Assembly: GCA_000444245.1 (NCBI GenBank)
Contig: ATSW01007589.1
Coordinates: 1-22,203 of the forward strand
DNA length: 22,203 nucleotides
Direction of reading: 5' to 3'
Source of the DNA: Botryllus schlosseri
Taxonomy: Eukaryota > Chordata > Ascidiacea > Stolidobranchia > Styelidae
Numbering within the stretch: the first letter of the stretch is position 1; every line of letters starts with the position of its first letter. Positions 18,603 through 22,203 of the stretch are shown one piece after another. The notes beneath the pieces were generated by a model. That model searched no databases and was not told the origin of the DNA. It worked only from the letters and a program-made list of their open reading frames with translations. Both the position numbers and the translations under genes were made by a program.

Positions 18603-19039
18603 CTGAACGGAAGGAGTAACAAAGTTTAAACCAGTGCCATGTCAAATACTACCTTTTATTTATCTATAGCCAGCTGACTATACAATATGTTTACTATGGG
18701 CTATCTTTTAGCTTCATACATTCGTTTTTCAACACTTAGCACACGGTCATTGCAGATCGAGCAATCCAGGATTTCATTCTCTTGAATGAGTTGCTCCATG
18801 AATCATACAGATTCTCGCACTACGAGGCAGACAAGGAGACTGGGGAAAGCAAATCTGCGTGCGCGTATCTGTATATACTTTATAAATGGATATTATGAAT
18901 ACAACACTATCATCCTGTTCGTTGGGTATGTCTCTCCCCCATATTTGGCCCGACGTCCGCGAGGTGGCCTACGTTATCTATAATCAAAGACTGCGTCGAT
19001 AACGATATTGGATAGTAGTAGGCTACTAATTGAGTACAG

Positions 19040-19418
19040 ATTACTGAGGAACGTTCAAGGTGAACGCGTTGGGTCAAGTCCGAGTTCAAATCCTTGTGTT
19101 TACTGTACAAATGTACAGTTTCAAGTTCAAGTTGAACAGTTAAACCCACTTTGCTGGAGTGATATCGAATGATTCATATTCATAATAAAATAATCAACCT
19201 CACAGTTTCTAACCCTACTTTCCCACTACCAGTACCGATGGAGGAAATACCAATAATGGGGTGACTTAACTGTTCTCCGAAGATACAATGAAGGGCCTGT
19301 TTTTCCGTCCTAGTCTTGGGTCATATGCATTGGTCGTGTCATACACAATGAATCGAGTACAAGTAGGGTCAATAATAAAATTGACTCATGTCGAGTCACT
19401 CGAGTCGATTCAACCCAG
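19040..19418 (+). mobile_element. TGACTCGAG MITE, copy D, diverged
   Basis: Order and words match copies B and C (gggtcaagtccgagttcaaa, tgatatcgaatgattc, attgactcatgtcgagtc, gattcaaccc), but many 12-mers have decayed, so this looks like the oldest copy. The left end is unclear. It lies upstream of the first firm exon. Confidence 0.6.
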
Positions 19419-19738
19419 CTGTCGTTACTGTAGTGTCCTCCTGAAATATGTGAGAAAATGATCTGCCTCGGTGCCCTGTGCAGTGTGCACGACTGCATGC
19501 GTTAAACCACAATGTTCGTAGTGTCGTGGTTGTGTGTGGCCCAGTTTTATACTAGAATACCTCTTTCCTGACCTATTTTCCTATGGTGTGGGGAACAGGT
19601 TGAGATTCCGATGTAAATGTGCCCTGATATGTATGTGACTCGCCGACATGATTCGGTGATCCCCGTTCTCCCTGACTGAACTAAGGCGGTTATAGCAGCT
19701 CCGTTACGACTCTGTAGGTACAGAAGCCTGCACAATAC

Positions 19739-19837
19739 CTGTTTTTCGCGAAGCACTGCGTACGCGTCTTCGTAATGCGCATGAGTCAGTTTCATCGTTG
19801 ATGTCGTGATTTCGCTGATCAATACCGTCGATTCATT
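19739..19837 (-). CDS. Possible upstream exon: first half of FN3 domain 1
   Basis: Thirty-three open codons follow an AATTTAG acceptor and end at CAG|GTATTG, giving phase 0, which is what the exon at 18602 requires. The peptide contains VLISEITTSTMKL and HYEDAYAVLREKQ, which fit FN3 strands A to C, and would continue into the next exon (ENLNQT) in the same way as FN3 domain 2 (GIELRQ then ENPENE). Against it: the strand-B tryptophan is absent (His or Thr in its place), the pyrimidine tract is poor, and the start is phase 0 rather than phase 1 as at other domain boundaries. An alternative acceptor at GATCAG a few codons further in would give phase 2. An ATG inside the exon could instead be a start, but no signal peptide follows it. 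Confidence 0.4.
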
Positions 19838-21211
19838 CTAAATTCATGCGTAAATCTTTATTGTAGTAGTTGCACAATCGTCGATCTATTAATGACTGCA
19901 ACAAATTCTTTATTCGGTATCCTTACGTACCATTACGTCCGTACGTACGTCTTGAATACTCACATCGATCGTGGCTGCTTTCGTCAAATGAAAACCACAA
20001 ATACAAAGTACAAAAATATGTACTGCATCCATTGCCGTTACAACCATTATAGCATTATATGGGCCTACTTCTTTTGAGCGTGCATATTTCTAGACTGTTT
20101 CCTAAACGAAAAAAAAAACGATAATTTCATAATAAAAGGCGGCGAATGACAATGACGTATCCCGAGAAGCGGCAGGGAACTATTTGTACATAGTTCTTCG
20201 GCACGCGCCAATCTTAGACATCTCAAGAAAATATAGAATCCAAACTTCAATCTGATACGTGCGCTGCGCAACTATGTTGCGCCTCGACACATATTTGACT
20301 TGGGATTCCAAGTTATATTAAGAAATTAATCAAGCCAAAATTGTTTCCTGGGAATGGGAGTTATCTGCAGCTATAACTTACGCCAGTTCAGCCGGCGGAT
20401 ATAGTACATCGCAGCCGGCGGCCTAGTGTGCCTAAGCGAGTCTCATTATGACCTTTTTTGATAAACTAGTACCCTGTGGCGCTGATAATGCTGATAAATA
20501 TCAATCGGTGAGGTCATTCCCGTGGGCATACGACATTATATTTGTTAACCTGTTCAGATATATACAATACATATACCGCATTATCCTATTTTTTAAAGTA
20601 ACCGTCTCATTTTAATCAGTAATCCACTGGTGCCTAATCCATACCTCTGTTTTCTAACGTTACATTATCTTATCAATTGCCTTTATCTGATAAGCATACC
20701 ATGTTATCGACACGATTCTCTAGCAAGTGCCTATCATTCGCATTATTACTGTTATGTCACCAGCACTGAATGATAAGCTCTCCCTACTGAACCTTACAAT
20801 AGCGATCATTCTCTATTTATGATATCATTCCGTTGGGAGTGCTCTCATTACCGAAGTGAAAGAGTCCGAATCATATATTTCGTGAGCCACTCGAGAGCTT
20901 CTCTAGGTCCAACTACAGCGAAGGTACGATGAGTCACCCAAGTCCATAACAAGGCACAATGAACTGAAGCACCATTTCGCAGCGACTGAAGTGGACGTGT
21001 CGAGATTATTCTCCGTGTTAACTTCAAACCAATTTAGTGGCTTCCATCAAACTTGACTCGGTCGGGTTATTTCTGGCTGAGCACGTGAAATAGTAAAATG
21101 TTGACGATTCACTGAGTTCACTCGAATAAGGACTTTACGACATTTTTATACTTGGTAAAAATGTTCACTATCGTAGTACAAGATCTTCGTCAAAGGTATA
21201 TAGCTACTTAC
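19838..21211. other. Upstream region between the two possible 5' exons
   Basis: No firm exon. A minus-strand open stretch around 20271-20065 has a hydrophobic run ending LARAEEL that resembles a signal peptide, but it has no in-frame ATG and follows a stop. CpG-rich words occur at 20380-20430 (cagccggcgg). Promoter location is unknown. Confidence 0.45.
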
Positions 21212-21303
21212 CCCCACCCAATAGCAAAATAGCTAAGAGATCCATTCAGCACTGCCCAGGAACTATTATTTGAAATTCCACGGACACCATATCCGAGACT
21301 GCC
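21212..21303 (-). CDS. Possible exon with tectonin-like repeat flavour
   Basis: A 92-bp stretch is open in only one of three frames and is bounded by ATCTAACATAG and GTAAGT. The peptide starts GSLGYGVRGISN and goes on SSWAVLNGSLSYFAIGWG. The pattern GVxG, SW, GSL, IG is reminiscent of tectonin beta-propeller repeats, but one repeat is too little to be sure. It ends in phase 2, so it could join the gene to its left only through the alternative phase-2 acceptor at GATCAG (exon 19739-19837) or through unseen exons. It may belong to another gene or be chance. Confidence 0.3.
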
Positions 21304-21464
21304 CTATGTTAGATATAAAAATGATTAACTTGTCATATTAATATTGTTTCTCTACCTGAGATCGATATTGCTTCCCATTTCATGTGTTTGCTATATTATT
21401 TAATTTTTTAAATTCTTGATTAGTGCATTTTTCTAATGTTTCATGAGGGTGTGATCAGATTGTA

Positions 21465-21612
21465 GTTGGTCGGTAAGGTCGTATCGATCACACCTTTCCT
21501 ATACTAAATTCTATGTATGCGTTTTCCTTCTGCATCATCATTGATGGATGATGTCTGTGAGCCTAACATTTCCGTTGGATGAAAAATAAAGAGTCGCTTT
21601 CTCTCCGATCTT
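21465..21612 (+). repeat. SINE-like repeat, copy 2
   Basis: It shares aaggtcgtatc near the start and ttccgttggatgaaaaataa plus agagtcgctttctctcc at the end with the copy at 14513-14657, in the same orientation. Just inside and before its start, ggtgtgatc (21448) and gatcacacc (21486) form a 9-bp inverted repeat around a 29-bp loop, which may be a small hairpin. Confidence 0.4.
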
Positions 21613-22203
21613 CCTCGTCAATAACAAGGGATTATGTGCAAAACACGTTTGATGTAATACAGTACATATTCGTTTTTCAATGCATTTGTTTTTGAACTGA
21701 AAATTTCGATTGTCCTATAAGTTGCTTGATGTTTATATGGCGACTCACGTTTCCTAATGGATTTATAATTTGATGATGGTTTCCAGTCGTTGTTTTTCCT
21801 GTGGGTCCACACATCTCACTGACATTGCGTATTTTCGAGATTTTCACCTCGGGCTACATAGGAGCTCTAGCAATGTCTCAGACCTGTATCCAAATTCTAA
21901 TAAATACCGCCGGGTCTAACGTTAATTTGTGAGTCAATGTGTAGTTATGTTGAGGTTAACTTTAAGACGATAGACGATGTCCCTGCTCGTATAGGTTTCT
22001 GCATTGAATCCGACAAGCCACGGACTTCGGAGTGTTTACGCAAGCTACGAACGGCGGATGTGCACTTGTGCAGTATACATCTGCGCTTGGTATTAACATC
22101 CTTATCGAATCCCCGTTCGCGATTATAGGTTATCATTGATGCATGTCGATTGACACCATCCAATCTCGTAAGGCAAGATTCAACTTAGCATGATGATAAA
22201 AAT
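21613..22203. other. Right end of the window
   Basis: Overlapping open stretches of 63-72 codons exist on both strands near 21937-22163, where GC is higher than around it. Neither has a recognisable domain or clear splice sites. Nothing else can be supported. Confidence 0.5.

Noticed and set aside
18701-18799. 32-codon minus-strand open stretch starting MEQLIQEN with CSICND, RING-like at first sight
   Set aside because: Only the first zinc-finger cysteine pair is present, an in-frame stop lies just upstream, and no donor gives the phase 0 needed by the next exon; chance is more likely.
19547-19738. Continuation of the open frame beyond the possible FN3 1 exon
   Set aside because: Past the GTATTG donor the peptide loses any FN3 resemblance; treated as intron.
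20065-20271. Minus-strand stretch with signal-peptide-like run (FGFYIFLRCLRLARAEEL)
   Set aside because: No in-frame ATG before the hydrophobic run and a stop directly upstream, so it cannot be the protein's start as it stands.
21448-21494. 47-bp stretch with ggtgtgatc/gatcacacc arms, considered as a tRNA
   Set aside because: Too short, lacks anticodon and T-arm structure and has no convincing A and B boxes.

Overview
The window is a piece of an animal genome: AT-rich, with small exons separated by GT-AG introns (59 bp to about 1.9 kb), non-autonomous DNA transposons in the introns, and frequent 'taggccta' words. Small introns, low GC and the domain mix fit an invertebrate deuterostome, possibly a tunicate. 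The species cannot be fixed from sequence alone.

Nearly the whole window is one protein-coding gene on the minus strand, running from right to left and leaving the window on the left. I placed 22 exons between 18602 and 1110 by splice sites, reading frame and domain content. Their lengths add up to exactly 1180 codons in one open frame. A weaker extra 5' exon lies at 19739-19837. The protein is extracellular and modular: one fibronectin type III (FN3) domain, a complete long-form C-type lectin domain (CTLD), then eleven more FN3 domains, the last cut by the window edge. No signal peptide, transmembrane segment or cytoplasmic enzyme domain is visible. The overall style resembles the ectodomains of FN3-rich receptors such as receptor-type tyrosine phosphatases of the PTPRB/PTPRQ kind, but the C-terminal half that would decide this is off the left edge.

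From right to left: 22203-19838 is mostly unexplained, with one possible exon (21212-21303) and a SINE-like repeat; 19837-18464 holds the first FN3; 17709-17255 the CTLD; 17254-15328 a long intron with scattered Ns, a diverged duplication and a 16-bp minisatellite; 15327-9457 FN3 domains 2-5, each split by an intron; 8188-6751 two FN3 domains each in a single exon; 5994-1110 FN3 domains 8-12, again split. Introns between domains are all phase 1, while introns inside domains use all three phases.

The introns carry several repeats. The most striking is a family of about 530-590 bp elements whose ends read CCAGGGTTGTAA and which are packed with the palindrome TGACTCGAGTCA (four copies plus fragments, one in opposite orientation). 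There is also a hAT-type MITE with a near-perfect 8-bp target duplication, a probable second hAT-like MITE, and a remnant of a hAT transposase C-terminus. No plus-strand gene, structural RNA gene or CRISPR array was found.
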